From Acanthosepion esculentum (lineage: Eukaryota; Mollusca; Cephalopoda; Sepiida; Sepiidae): 64,000 bases of DNA. Where the stretch lies: NCBI GenBank assembly GCA_964036315.1, contig OZ038485.1, positions 75,917,460 to 75,981,459 on the forward strand, read 5' to 3'. Of this stretch, positions 25,566 to 36,690 are shown in pieces (positions within the stretch are counted from its first letter, which is position 1; each line of letters starts with the position of its first letter). Made by a program: the position numbers and the translations under genes. The notes beneath the pieces are model-generated. The model did no database searches, was not told where the DNA came from, and saw only the letters and a list, made by a program, of their open reading frames with translations.

Positions 25566-27768
25566 ATAAGCTATATTTTAAAGAGATTAAGGATTTTTAA
25601 ATTCAAAAATAATGTAAATTTCTTTGTATCCACATTAAGACATTTTTCATTGGCAATATGAAAAAAAAAACATTTTCTCTAGATTAAGACATTTTCATTT
25701 AGACATGAAAAGAAGCTAATTTTCACCATATTCAGACTTTTTATTTAGAAATGTGAAAATAAGCTCCTTTTCCTCTATATTAACAGATTTTCATTCAGAA
25801 ATATGAAAATAAGCTAGTTTTTCTGATGATTAATACTTTTTTATTTAGAAGTATAAAAAAGTACTTTTTCTATAAATTAAGATTTTTTATTTATAAATAT
25901 GAAAATAAGTAACTTTTTCTGTATATTCAAAGTTTTTTACCTAAAAATATGACAAGGGACACTTTTTCTATATTAACACTTTTTTTATTTAGAAATATGA
26001 ATATAAGCTAATTTTTCTCAAAAACGGTCTTATTTATAAATGTGAAAATAATCAACTTTTTTTATATTAAAACTTTTATTCAGAAATATGAAATTAATTT
26101 ATTTTATCTCTGTAGTAAAAAATTTTTATTTAGAAATATGAAAATAAGTTACTTTTTCTCTAGATTAATACTTTTTTTATTTAGAAATATGAAAATAAAG
26201 ATCTTTTCCATTATATTAACACTTATTTATTCAGATATATGGAAATAACTCTGTTTTTCAATATTAACACTTATTTATTTTGAAATCTATCATTATATTA
26301 ACAGTTTTTTTTATATAGAAATGTGGAAATAAACAACTTTTTGTCTATATTAACATATTTTATTTAGAAATATGAATATAAGCTACTTTTTCTCAGTAGT
26401 AACATGTTTTTATTTAGGAATATGCTATTTTTCTCTAGATTAAGACATTTTCTTTAGAAATGAAAATAAACAACTTTTCTGTATATTAATACTTTTTTAT
26501 TTTTAAATATGAAAATATGGAACTTTTTCTCTATATTAATACTTTTTATTTAGAAATATAAAAATGAGCTGCTTTTATCTCAATTAACAAATTTTCAGAT
26601 GTATAGAAATATGAAAATAATGTTGTTTTGAAATATGAAAATAACTTTGTTTTTCTCTAGGCTAAGCCTTTTTATTTAGAAAATGGAAATAAGCTATTTC
26701 TTCTCTGTAGTAATTCTTTTCTATTTAGAAATACAAAAATAAACAAATTTTCTATGTAGCAATATTTTTTTATTTAAAAATTTAAAAATGAGCAACTTTT
26801 CCTGTATATTAACACTTTTTTTAATATATAAATATGAAAGTAAGCTACTTTTTCTCTCTATTAGTACTTTCTTATTTAGAAATATGAAAATAAGCTACTT
26901 TGTATTAACACTTAATTCTTCTGTTTAGAAATATAAAAATAATCTATTTTTCTCTATATTAACACATTGAGAAATATGAAAATAAGCAACTTTTTATCTA
27001 TATTAAAACATTTTTATTTCAAAATATTAAATTAATCAACTTTTTCTGTATATTAACACTTTTTATATACAAATATAAAAATAAGCAACTTTTTATCTAT
27101 GTTAACACTTTTTCATTTAGAAATATTTATTTTCATATTAAAAGGTAGTTTTTCTGTATATATTTTATATTCAGAAATATAGAAATAAGTTATTTTTACA
27201 TTTACATTAACATTTTTTTGTTATAAAAATTTTAAAATGAGGAACCTTTTCTCTATGTTAACACTTTTATTTAAAAATAAGCAAAGTAAGCGACTTTTTT
27301 TTCCTATAGTAACACTTTTATTATTTGGAAATATGAATATGAGCACATCTTTCACTGTATTAACATTTTGTTTAGAAGTAACTTTTTCTTTATATTAACT
27401 CCTTTATTCTGAAATATGACAGAAACTATAGTCTCAATATTAACGCATTGTTATTTAGAAATATGACAATTGGCTACTTTTTAACAGTATATAATACATT
27501 TTATTTAAAAATAGGAAAAAGGTTAATTTGCAATATACTAACAATTTTATTTATAAATATGAGAATAAGATACTATTTCTCTATATTAACGCTTATTTAT
27601 AAATATGAAAATAACTTGTTTTTCATGTTAATTAACACATTCCTATTTAGAAATACTGAGATAACCAACTTTTCTTCTATATTAATTCAGTTTTATATGG
27701 AAACATGAAAATATGCTACTTTTTCTTAAGATTAAGACATTTACATTTAAAAATATAAAAATAGGCAA

Positions 27769-27770
<2 letters not shown>
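24270..27770. repeat. Degenerate satellite array, left block
   Basis: Roughly 50-57-bp units are repeated head to tail, each built around TTTATTTAGAAATATGAAAATAAGC. In the first part (24.3-25.6 kb) the variable half reads mostly CTACATTTTCTCTAGATTAAGA. From about 25.9 kb it reads CAACTTTTTCTGTATATTAACAC-like. Copies differ by many substitutions and small indels, and one is interrupted by a (CT)n(TA)n run at 25510-25561. Adding the right block gives on the order of 85-90 copies. The short frames it contains are meaningless repeats of the unit. Confidence 0.9.
25510..25561. repeat. (CT)n followed by (TA)n microsatellite
   Basis: A run of CT dinucleotides passes directly into TA dinucleotides within the satellite array. 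Confidence 0.95.

Positions 27771-27820
<50 letters not shown>
27771..27820. repeat. (TA)n tract at the left edge of the Penelope-like insertion
   Basis: An uninterrupted TA run of about 50 bp lies between the satellite unit and the inserted element. A similar TA-rich run bounds the right side at 32115-32185. Confidence 0.95.
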
Positions 27821-27822
<2 letters not shown>

Positions 27823-27910
27823 CAAGTTTAGGATTGGTATATACGGAGTGAAATCCAATAACCAACAATTAATATTCTTTAAAGAGTGCTCAATACAGAG
27901 TAGAGCAGAT
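27821..27910. other. Unique segment between (TA)n and the left inverted arm
   Basis: About 90 bp of non-satellite sequence has no counterpart at the right edge of the element. It may be part of the element's terminus that is missing in the other arm. Confidence 0.5.
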
Positions 27911-28782
27911 ATAATTATTTATTTGAATATTACAACATAAATATGTTATAAAATCACGACAAAAGTAGACATTTTGTTTCAACACTTCTTGTGTCTTGTC
28001 AAGTGATAATATAGAATATAGAATAAATGGTTTTAAAAGTTTCAAATTAATCAACGATCCTTAGCTAAGAGTAAACGCTGTTACATAAGCTAGAGTGGCC
28101 AATCAAAAAGCAAGTATAGGATGATTCAAAAAATTTGACAACTAAGTAAGGTTATCTAGATATTAAAAGATTTATAAAATTTGAAATTAAAATTAAAAGT
28201 AAAAAATTAAAAAATTAAAATGACCTATTTAGAAATCTAAATCAGATCTCTATTAAGTTTTAAATTGCAGAATTACCAAGGAGAAAAAAATATAAAAATA
28301 AAAATAAAAGATATATATGCTATTTAATTTATATTTTCATTGAAATTAAGTTGAAAGTTGTATTCGAAATCCCAGACAGAGATGTATACATTTTTAGTTT
28401 CATTTCAACATGTTAGTCGCCTCTCACGTGAAATCATTCGAACAACGGCATGTTAAGCGCTCAGACGTATTTAGATATATACATACACATACAAAAAATC
28501 AAACCACACATAGGCAAATGCACTATACTTACACATACACATCGATACACATAGGCACATACATCTACATTCAATATGATCTAGACGGTCAGATGTCGAA
28601 GCTATTCGTGGCTTAATATGTTATTAAACGAATTTAAACTTGAAAAATAGTTAAACCGGTCAAATATACATAGATAAAATTTAAACAAATAACTATATAT
28701 AAATATATATATATATATATATACACATATATACATATATATATATATATACATTTTTGAAAACATATAGTTTTCGACACAT
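27911..28782 (+). repeat. Left arm of the inverted repeat
   Basis: The reverse complement matches 31240-32119 with few differences. The match begins at the TTATTTGAATATTACAACAT block and ends at TTTTCGACACAT. The inner 30 or so bases correspond to the beginning of the open frame in the other arm, so the arm includes a scrap of coding sequence. It includes a TA-rich tract at about 28690-28750. Confidence 0.95.
27976..28003 (-). ncRNA. Hammerhead-ribozyme-like core, left arm
   Basis: The minus strand reads CTTGACAAG, ACAC, AAGAA, GTGTT, GAAAC. ACAC and GUGU pair as a stem II with an AAGAA loop, and GAAAC matches the conserved 3' core. The 5' core (consensus CUGANGA) is altered to UUGACAA, so activity is doubtful. 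Hammerheads are known in PLE terminal repeats. Flanking stems I and III were not resolved. Confidence 0.4.
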
Positions 28783-29314
28783 TTATAGACAAAAGTAAAT
28801 AACCACCTCCACATATAATTGAACACTCGCACATCCGCATATAAATTAATACATGCACCCGCATACACACATATAAGCATAATAGGTACGCATATACAGA
28901 CCTACGTACATAAACATACACATACATAAGCACATATAAATATATTGACCCATACGTCGACGCAGAAAAGTAAATAAGGCAAGTGAAGAAATACATATAA
29001 AGATGCAACCATATACAAGCACACACATACATACATACACATCTAGATGTACATACATAAGCACGCATGCATATATGCATATAAACTAAATATATACATA
29101 GACATTTACAAATACAAGTGTATACATGAAAAATTAAACAAACGTAAATTAAAACGACATGAGTATAAAAATGCATATACACATCCGCTAGTACATATAT
29201 ATACACACATACATACGCAACTCCACATAGATATATACACATATATATCTACAGACATACATATGCATACATACATACAAACATACATATTCACAAATAT
29301 ATATACGCATATAT

Positions 29315-29363
<49 letters not shown>

Positions 29364-30356
29364 TACACACACATACACATATACGCACACACACATACAT
29401 ATACAAACACATATACATATATACATAAACATATAGACACATGCATAAAAAAGGAAAAAGAAATAAGCATACATAGACCAACTTATATTCTAGTAATATT
29501 CCAACAACATTATGATAAAATAAAAGTTAATCATAATTTAAGAAAAGAACAACGGTCTGTAAGCAATTAAAGGTACTTTATCAACAAAAGTAGATTTTAG
29601 TTTGTATCTATGATACACTCCAAGACACTAAAGCATACATACAAATACACATACAATGACACACCAACATATATATATATAAATATCCAATCATATATAA
29701 ATACCCATATCGACACATCCAGATAAACAATACACAAACAGTCAAGCGCAATCATATAAACACCCACACATACATATAAATATACACCCATATACATACA
29801 CATATACACAAACGTATACATATTTAAACATACATATATATACATATATATGCATATATAAACTTATACATACACATAGAAACATACATACTACATATAC
29901 ATACATATATGCACACTCACACATACATATACATACATATGCAATATGTATACACATATCTACACACACACAACTACACATAAATATCTCTATATACCCA
30001 TACATATACTCACACATTTAGTGGTAGACACTTACTAGAATTTACACCCTTACTCATACACATAAACAGGTTAACCTATGATAGATGCCAATATACACAA
30101 CCATATACCTTCATAAAAAAAAAAAAAAAATTAAAAAAAACAAAAAAAACACATATATATACCCCTATATACACATATACATATCCTACAGTAGAAATAA
30201 CTCTACATAACATACAAATATAAACATCTAAATACAGACACGTATGATACTTAGTAAGTACCCAGTACACATTCATATCGATAAGGCGACTATCATGCTA
30301 AAAAGGTAATAGTCTATTAAGTTTAATTTATCATTATCATAGAAAGTATATGATTT
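28783..30356. repeat. Cryptic ACATAC/TATA simple-sequence tract inside the PLE
   Basis: About 1.6 kb in which the plus strand is dominated by ACATAC, ACATAT and CACATA words with (TA)n at 29320-29352. The translated frames on both strands (Tyr, Ile, Cys, Val, His, Thr) are products of this bias and not genes. It follows the PLE stop codon in the ORF sense, so it occupies the 3' untranslated position. Confidence 0.9.
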
Positions 30357-31265
30357 CTATACTAAGTTAAATTTAAAACGATGCTTACAGTTAACTGTTA
30401 GTTCATATCTTTGATTTAAAAGATCAGTCTTATTTTTAAATCTAATTATTTCAAGTTTCTCGTTAAGGCATAAGTAACATGGGGCATATAGTGAGTTACA
30501 TGTCCGGGCCTTTCTAATTAATTTCCATTTAACCTTAGGTGTTTTATTTTTCTCTTTTAGACTCCAAAAGTATTTGGATAATGAAGTCATATATTTATAG
30601 TTACTATTATTAAAAGATTGCAGATGACCCCGCCAGGGTTCCTTGAATGGTCTCATGGTGCAACCTATGTAGAATTTCTTTATATTTGGATTTTCTAGTG
30701 TTGATATAGTACTGAGATAAACTACAGAGCTAGTTAAACAATTATTATTTAGTGGACAATTATTGGGATTCCTGCAGTTACATGATTTATTATTTGTGTC
30801 ATTTTGCTTAATGTTGCTTTGTGCAACCTTGTGGGTTGTCAGGCTCTCCGAATTTATATACTTGCTGAATATACTATTGTTATGTTTTTTAATTATTTTT
30901 TCTAGGTTATCAGCACAACTATAGCTTAACTTAAGAGTATTAGAGTTAAATATTTTACTGAGTGAGTTGGTTCCAGATTTGGGGAAATGTTTTTTAATGA
31001 GGTTTAGAAACAGGTGCCCCAATTTAGTTTTAACCATAATGTTAAAAGGGGGAGTATACCATATGATTTTTCTAGATCTCTTTCTACCATTATTGTTGCA
31101 ATTTATAGGGCTTTTATATTGAATATTAATATTTTTATATCCACTATTTTTAAGTGCGGAATTGTAAAGGTCTCTATGCTTATTAAAAATATCACTGTTT
31201 GAAGAGTTGTTACTGATCCTACATTCAATAGAATAGGGTATGTGTCGAAAACTATATGTTTTCAA
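30357..31265 (-). pseudogene. Penelope-like ORF, C-terminal part with GIY-YIG endonuclease (5' truncated)
   Basis: About 302 codons are open on the minus strand with no in-frame ATG. The frame opens out of the inverted arm. Domains in order: the end of the reverse transcriptase (RHIPYSIECRI, residues about 7-17), then a linker with RKIIWYTPPFN and FLNLIKKHFP (about 65-95) and SYSCADNLEKIIKKHN (about 113-128). Next is a Cys cluster CNCRNPNNCPLNNNC (about 162-176), and then the GIY-YIG nuclease with YIGCTMRPFKEPWRGH (about 199-214) and C-terminal APCYLCLNEK and CKHRFKF. In PLEs this nuclease nicks the target and the reverse transcriptase copies from the nick. Here the RT core is missing. The arginine expected in FKxR appears as proline, although a second Arg lies two residues on. 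Confidence 0.85.
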
Positions 31266-31270
31266 AAATG

Positions 31271-31301
<31 letters not shown>

Positions 31302-32112
31302 ATATGTGTATATATATATATATATATTTATATATAGTTATTTGTTTAAATTTTATCTATGTATATTTGACCGGTTTAACTATTTTTCAAGTTTAAATTC
31401 GTTTAATAACATATTAAGCCACGAATAGCTTCGACATCTGACCGTCTAGATCATATTGAATGTAGATGTATGTGCCTGTGTGTATCGATGTGTATGTGTA
31501 AGTATAGTGCATTTGCCTATGTGTGGTTTGATTTTTTGTATGTGTATGTATATATCTAAATACGTCTGAGCGCTTAACATGCCGTTGTTCGAATGATTTC
31601 ACGTGAGATGAAATGAAAGATGTTGAAATGAAACTAAAAATGTATACATCTCTGTCTGAGATTTCGAATACAACTTTCAACTTAATTTCAATGAAAATAT
31701 AAATTAAATAGCATATATATCTTTTATTTTTATTTTTATATTTTTTCTCCTTGGTAATTCTGCAATTTAAAACTTAATAGAGATCTGATTTAGATTTCTA
31801 AATAGGTCATTTTAATTTTTTGATTTTTTACTTTTAATTTTAATTTCAAATTTTATAAATCTTTTAATATCTAGATAACCTTACTTAGTTGTCAAATTTT
31901 TCAAATCATCCTATACTTGCTTTTTGATTGGCCACTCTAGCTTATGTAACAGCGTTTACTCTTAGCTAAGGATCGTTGATTAATTTGAAACTTTTAAAAC
32001 CATTTATTCTATATTCTATATTATCACTTGACAAGACACAAGAAGTGTTGAAACAAAATGGCTACTTTTGTCGTGATTTCATAACATATTTATGTTGTAA
32101 TATTCAAATAAA

Positions 32113-32119
<7 letters not shown>
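31240..32119 (-). repeat. Right arm of the inverted repeat
   Basis: Reverse complement of 27911-28782 with scattered substitutions and small indels, mostly in the TA tract at 31267-31327. It lies immediately upstream of the truncated ORF in the minus-strand sense. It ends at the TA-rich tract that borders the satellite. Confidence 0.95.
32027..32054 (+). ncRNA. Hammerhead-ribozyme-like core, right arm
   Basis: The same sequence as the left-arm motif, here on the plus strand and therefore antisense to the PLE ORF. Stem II is ACAC/GUGU with an AAGAA loop, followed by GAAAC. The 5' core is degenerate (UUGACAA). Conservation in both arms simply reflects their recent common origin. Confidence 0.4.
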
Positions 32120-32165
<46 letters not shown>

Positions 32166-32185
32166 GCATGTATGTATATATATAT
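32115..32185. repeat. (TA)n-rich tract at the right edge of the insertion
   Basis: TA dinucleotides with ATGCATGTATG interruptions pass into AAACACTTTTATTTAG, the continuation of the satellite unit. Confidence 0.9.
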
Positions 32186-33604
32186 AAACACTTTTATTTA
32201 GATATATGAAAATAAGTTACTTTCTCTTTATATTAAGACGTTTTTATTAAGAAATATGAAAATAAGCAAATTTTTCTGTATATTAACATGTTTTTAATTA
32301 GAAATATAAAAATCAGCTACTTTTTCTTTTATATTAAGACATTTTATTTAGAAATATGAATATCCTACTTTTCTCTAGATTAAAACTTTTTCATTGAAAA
32401 GTATGAAAATAAGCGACTATTTTTATATATTAACAGTTTTATTTGGAAATATGAAAATAAGATACATTGTCTTTACATTAAGTCTTTTGATTTAGAAATA
32501 TGAAAATAAGCAACATTTTTTTTTATATTAATATGTTTGTATTTGGAAACATGAAAATATACCACTTTATATTAACAATTTTTTAGTAAGAAATAATAAA
32601 ATGAGCAATATTTATATGTATTAACATATTTTTTATTTAGAAATATGAAAATATTCTACTTTTTGTTCATATGAAAACTTTTTATTTAGATATATCAAAA
32701 TAAGCAACCTTTTCTGTATATTAACAATTTTTTTATTCAGAAATATAAAAATATGTAACTTTTACCTATATTAACTCTTTTTTTATTTAGATATATAAAA
32801 ATAACAAACTGTTTGTCTATATTAGCACTTTTTTTATTTGGACTTTTACTTTTATATTAACACAATCTATTAAGAAATATGAAAATAAGCAACTTTTTCT
32901 TTATAATGTAATCTCTTATGTAGAAATATTAAAATAAGCTACTTTTTTTCTATATCAATAGTTTTTATTCAGAGATATGAAAATAAACAACTTTTTCTCT
33001 GTATTAACACATTTTACATGGAGATATGAAAATAAGCTGCGTTTTCTTTATGTTAATAGAATTTATTCAGAAATATGAAAATAAGTAACTTTTTCTCCAT
33101 GTTAACGTTTATTTTATTTAGAAATGTGGAAATAAGCTACTTTTCCTATATTAATGTTTTTTATATCAAATATGAAAATAAGCTAATTTTTCTCTTGATT
33201 AGATTTTTGTCTTTAGAAATCTGAAAATAAGCAATTTTTTCTCTTATATTAACACATTTTTATTTTAAAAATATGAAAATAACTTATTTTTCTATATTAA
33301 CACTTTTTATGTAGTAATATGAAAATAGGCTGCTTTTACTCTATATTAATAGTTTTATTCAAAAATAAGAAAATAAGCTACATCTTGCCTGTATTAACAC
33401 ATTTTTATATTGAGATATGAAAAAAGCTATTTTCTCTTGATTAAGTTTTTTTATTTAAAAATATGAAAAACAACTTTTTCTCTATATTAACAATTTTTAT
33501 TTAGAAATATGTAAATAAGCAACTTTTTTCTAGCTGAGGCCTTTTTCTTAAAATATGAAATTAAGCTACATTTTTCAATATTAAGATTTCATTTATTCAT
33601 ATTT
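32186..33604. repeat. Degenerate satellite array, right block
   Basis: Continues the array on the far side of the PLE with the same core (TTTAGAAATATGAAAATAAGC) and the 'ACTTTTTCTGTATATTAACA' type of variable half. One clear pair of cores near 32.25 kb is spaced exactly 50 bp. It fades out near 33.6 kb. Confidence 0.9.
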
Positions 33605-35381
33605 ATTTACATGATGACATACTCCACATTTAAGTAATAATAACTCTCCATCCCAGAAATTCAGAGAGATAATTATATATATCTGCCAAAATTAGTCAGA
33701 AGTTAGCAGAAAATATATAAGTATGTTACATTTAATAGAAACATGGATCTTAACTTCTAAAATATTTTTATTTGTTATTTACATTTTTTTTTTTTTGAGT
33801 AATGGTCATAAGATCACAAAATAAATAATTTTCAAAACATTAAAATTTTTATAGAATTTTAGACCTGGCAACATTAGTTACAATCTTATTTATTGCAGTA
33901 TTCATAATAACCAGTGTTGTTGTCTGTCATTTCACATTAAAAAAAATTAATTAGAATTTATAGACTTATTTAAATAAGTGAATAGGCTTTCTTAAAAGTC
34001 TAATGAATTATATAAACCGAGTGAAATAATAGTAATTTTATGGAATTAATTCTTATTATAATTATTAATTATTTTGAATTATTATTAATAAAAACATTAC
34101 AGAATTATTTAAATATACTGAATTTTAATTGGATTTCATTAAAAAGTTATAAATACAATAAATAACATTTTCATATTTAAATGAAGAAAAATTTATTTAA
34201 ATAAGGTAAACTAATCAGTTGCTGAATTAATTTTTATTAAACTTAATAGAAATATTACAAAATAATTTAAATATATAAATATAGTGTTGTTGAATTAATT
34301 TTTAGTATTCAGCTAGTTTGTTAAAAATAATCGTTCAACTGTTATTGAATTGACAATTTTTGTCATTTTGTTCTTTTGTTTGTGCATTGTTTGAATTTAA
34401 TTTCAGCCTTTTGTTCTGTATCAGTTATCACAAGGCTATATTTTTGTTAGTGGAAGAGAGTTTCTCTGGTGTTATTTTATCTAGGCTATTTTTGAAGAGA
34501 TTTCAAAATCACTTCATTTTCTTCTAAGCATAGGTAGTCTAAATAATGAGATTTTTACAGCAATTAAGCATTTGAAAAAATGATAAATTATATAAACCAT
34601 TAATTTCTTATTATTTTTTGTTATGTTTATTTATGTGACATATTTAAACTATCATATTGACAAGAATTACCACTAAAGAAAATTATTTTTATGTGTAATT
34701 AAGGGTAGTTGTATTAAATATTTGTGGCATGCAGGGGTATTACATTAAATAAAAATATTCTTGCTAACCTGACCAGATTGGTAAGTTAGGTAGGTGAACT
34801 GGTATACCAGTTAATGAACTATGCTACTTGTTTTCAGACCAATAATCCAGCATATCAGGTTAATGATCAGATTATCATTGCGTAATCTCTTCTAATACTG
34901 ACTTGCTAATCTGATGTGCATATATTTTTCTTTAATCAAGTACCTCAATAAATATTGAAGATAAGTTTTTTTTACTATAAGTTGTGAAGTCTCAAGTATT
35001 GTAGGTCTTCTTTTGGTTCACTCTTTTCAGGCCACCTTCAAAGAGAAAATAGCAGTCCCATTTCAGATTATTTGTATATGGATATCAGCCAATCAGTCTG
35101 TTTTCATTACTTTTTTGCCTTAACAACATACATTAATCTTTCAAAATAAACCTGTATTATATTTAGAGTGACATTTCTTCTAATATGAAAACATTTAATT
35201 ACACCTTTTGATGATTTTAAATCAATTTGGGGAAAGCAGAAAATCAGTTTTGTACTACTGAAATGTGAGTTCAAAGAGTGTAAAATTTATTTGGAATTAA
35301 ACAAATAGGACAAAATTTATAGATAATAGTGTGATATTTCTGGCTAATCGAGTTGTGCAAGTCTAGAAGAGTTAAACTATC
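33605..35381. other. AT-rich DNA, no gene recognised
   Basis: Very A/T-rich with alternating TTAATT-type sequence at 33.9-34.3 kb. A less A/T-biased patch at 34720-34930 shows no motif. The stretch ends at the gypsy-like LTR. Confidence 0.55.
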
Positions 35382-35698
35382 TGTTGTGGATTCTGGGATG
35401 AATCTGATATCAATGAATAACAAACGCCAGGAATGGATAAGGAAAATAAATGTATCAACATAATAATACAAACTGGTAATACGGGTTAGAAGATCCAGGA
35501 ATGCGGGTTAGTAGCACTAATATATATACAGTCTTGGTATTGAAGTATCGCAGATGTCTCCTTACTGAGTCTATGTGCTGGCTAACTGTGACTCTTGTGC
35601 TACCCTCCTCTATTACAGACTGTCCAGGTATTCACTGGTATTAGTATATGTATACCTCGGGTGAGTCCATTTGTGTAAAAAGGGGAGACCCCTCAATA
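35382..35698 (-). repeat. 3' LTR of the gypsy-like element
   Basis: About 317 bp nearly identical to 37868-38421 once the insertion there is removed. The edges read TGTTGTGG on the left and CCCCTCAATA on the right (plus strand), so in element orientation it ends in CCACAACA. Just inside is a minus-strand polypurine tract, AAGGAGGGGGG (35699-35709). The outer flank CTATC (35377-35381) compares with TTATC after the other LTR, a possible 5-bp target duplication with one mismatch. Confidence 0.85.
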
Positions 35699-35761
35699 CC
35701 CCCCTCCTTAAATCCCTTTTGGGGGGAGTTAATATCTTTTCTTTTCTCTTATGGTCGACAA

Positions 35762-36160
35762 TTAGAGGCACTGTAAATTTTCTTTCCTGCTAGTCCTTCC
35801 AATTTCTGTGTCTTCTTGTGGTCTTTGAATCTCAAAAACTTCAAAGATCGCTTCCATCGACTTGTCATTTTCTGTGGGTGACGAGCTTGGCTCAGCAACC
35901 TGTCTTTTTTGTATTTGGTCAATATGTTTTCTGTGGGTAAATTTTTCGCCTTTTGTGTACATCACATTTCCTAGTCTGTTAATTATTGTATTTGGTTCCT
36001 CATAAGCCATATTGTTACTGACATAGACCCATTCTTGTTTGAATGATCTCTTGAGTACTGTTGGTGTATACCGGTTTTTATTTATTTTTTCCTTCGTCCT
36101 CTGAATAAATTCATCCTTTTTCATTTCTTTTCTTATCTCTCGCAAGGTCACAGGTAGTTC
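35762..36160 (-). pseudogene. pol C-terminal remnant (downstream of integrase)
   Basis: The minus-strand frame contains LPVTLREIRKEMKK, then EWVYVSNNMAYEEPNTIINRL and GNVMYTKGEKFTHRKHIDQI. This resembles the tail after the integrase core in gypsy-type pol proteins, where a 'G.V.Y......RH.DQI' chromodomain-like or GPY/F-like end sits. No catalytic integrase residues remain. It joins the protease-containing frame at a deletion junction near 36155, in another frame. Confidence 0.75.
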
Positions 36161-36690
36161 TTTACTGCCTTGTATAACTCTTTACTGTTTTCATCTGTGG
36201 TAGCAAATGGCGCGTTTCGCTTCTTTTTACATACTGGTTGGACATTTTCTTTCAATTCAATTCTAGCTGCACCCTTACAAATCAAGCTGATAGGTGAATC
36301 CCATATGTCAAACTTTTGTATACAATCTGTACCCACTAGATTTTCTGTATCTTTCATTACGTATATCTTGAGTTTTTTTGTTTTCCCGTGAAATTTAACA
36401 TTTACTATTATTTCTCCTTCGAATTTTATACGCTTTCCTGTCACCGACTTAGCAATTTTTTGTGTATGTAACATGGTTGATCTGTTAAGCTTTTTCCATG
36501 TCTGTAAGTTAATTATCGTTAGATCAGAACCTGAGTCTAGTTGCAATTTTATCTTTGTATTTAAGATTTCAAGTTCCACATATTTCCTTATGTTGGTATT
36601 GTCTTCGTCTTGCATCCTAGTAGCTCTTATCCTACTAGTAGCTTTTCTGTTCCTACATTGGGATGCCTTGTGCCCCATTTTTCCACACAC
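36148..36690 (-). pseudogene. Nucleocapsid knuckle plus aspartic protease of gypsy-like element
   Basis: The minus-strand frame starts in the second zinc knuckle (CGKMGHKASQC, CX2CX4HX4C counting the Cys before it). The retropepsin motif LQLDSGSDLTIIN (about residues 50-62, catalytic D-S-G) and the flap-like IKFEGEIIVNV follow. A stretch equivalent to the reverse transcriptase N-terminus (VQPVCKKKRNAPFA) comes next before the stop. It is a remnant of the gag-pol polyprotein; the polymerase itself is deleted. Confidence 0.85.

Larger units (their letters stand above)
27911..32119 (-). mobile_element. Penelope-like element remnant with long inverted arms
   Basis: A 4.2-kb insertion in the satellite. 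Read on the minus strand, it has an arm of about 880 bp (32119-31240), then a 5'-truncated ORF for the PLE linker and GIY-YIG endonuclease (to 30357). A tract of about 1.6 kb rich in ACATAC-type repeats follows (30356-28783), and then the second arm in opposite orientation (28782-27911). PLEs are known for terminal repeats (pLTRs) in direct or inverted arrangement and for 5' truncation. The arms remain very similar, so the rearrangement is not ancient. The reverse transcriptase core is absent. Confidence 0.85.

Noticed and set aside
28602..30276. Several 60-200-codon frames rich in Tyr, Ile, Cys, Val, His and Thr on both strands
   Set aside because: They are translations of ACATAC/TATA simple sequence, overlap in all frames and have no domain.
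30357..31265. Host GIY-YIG nuclease gene
   Set aside because: The linker and Cys motifs are those of Penelope-like elements, there is no start codon, and the frame emerges from an inverted repeat.
24270..33604. CRISPR-like regularly spaced repeats
   Set aside because: The whole unit repeats degenerately without unique spacers, the context is eukaryotic and no cas genes are present. It is a satellite.
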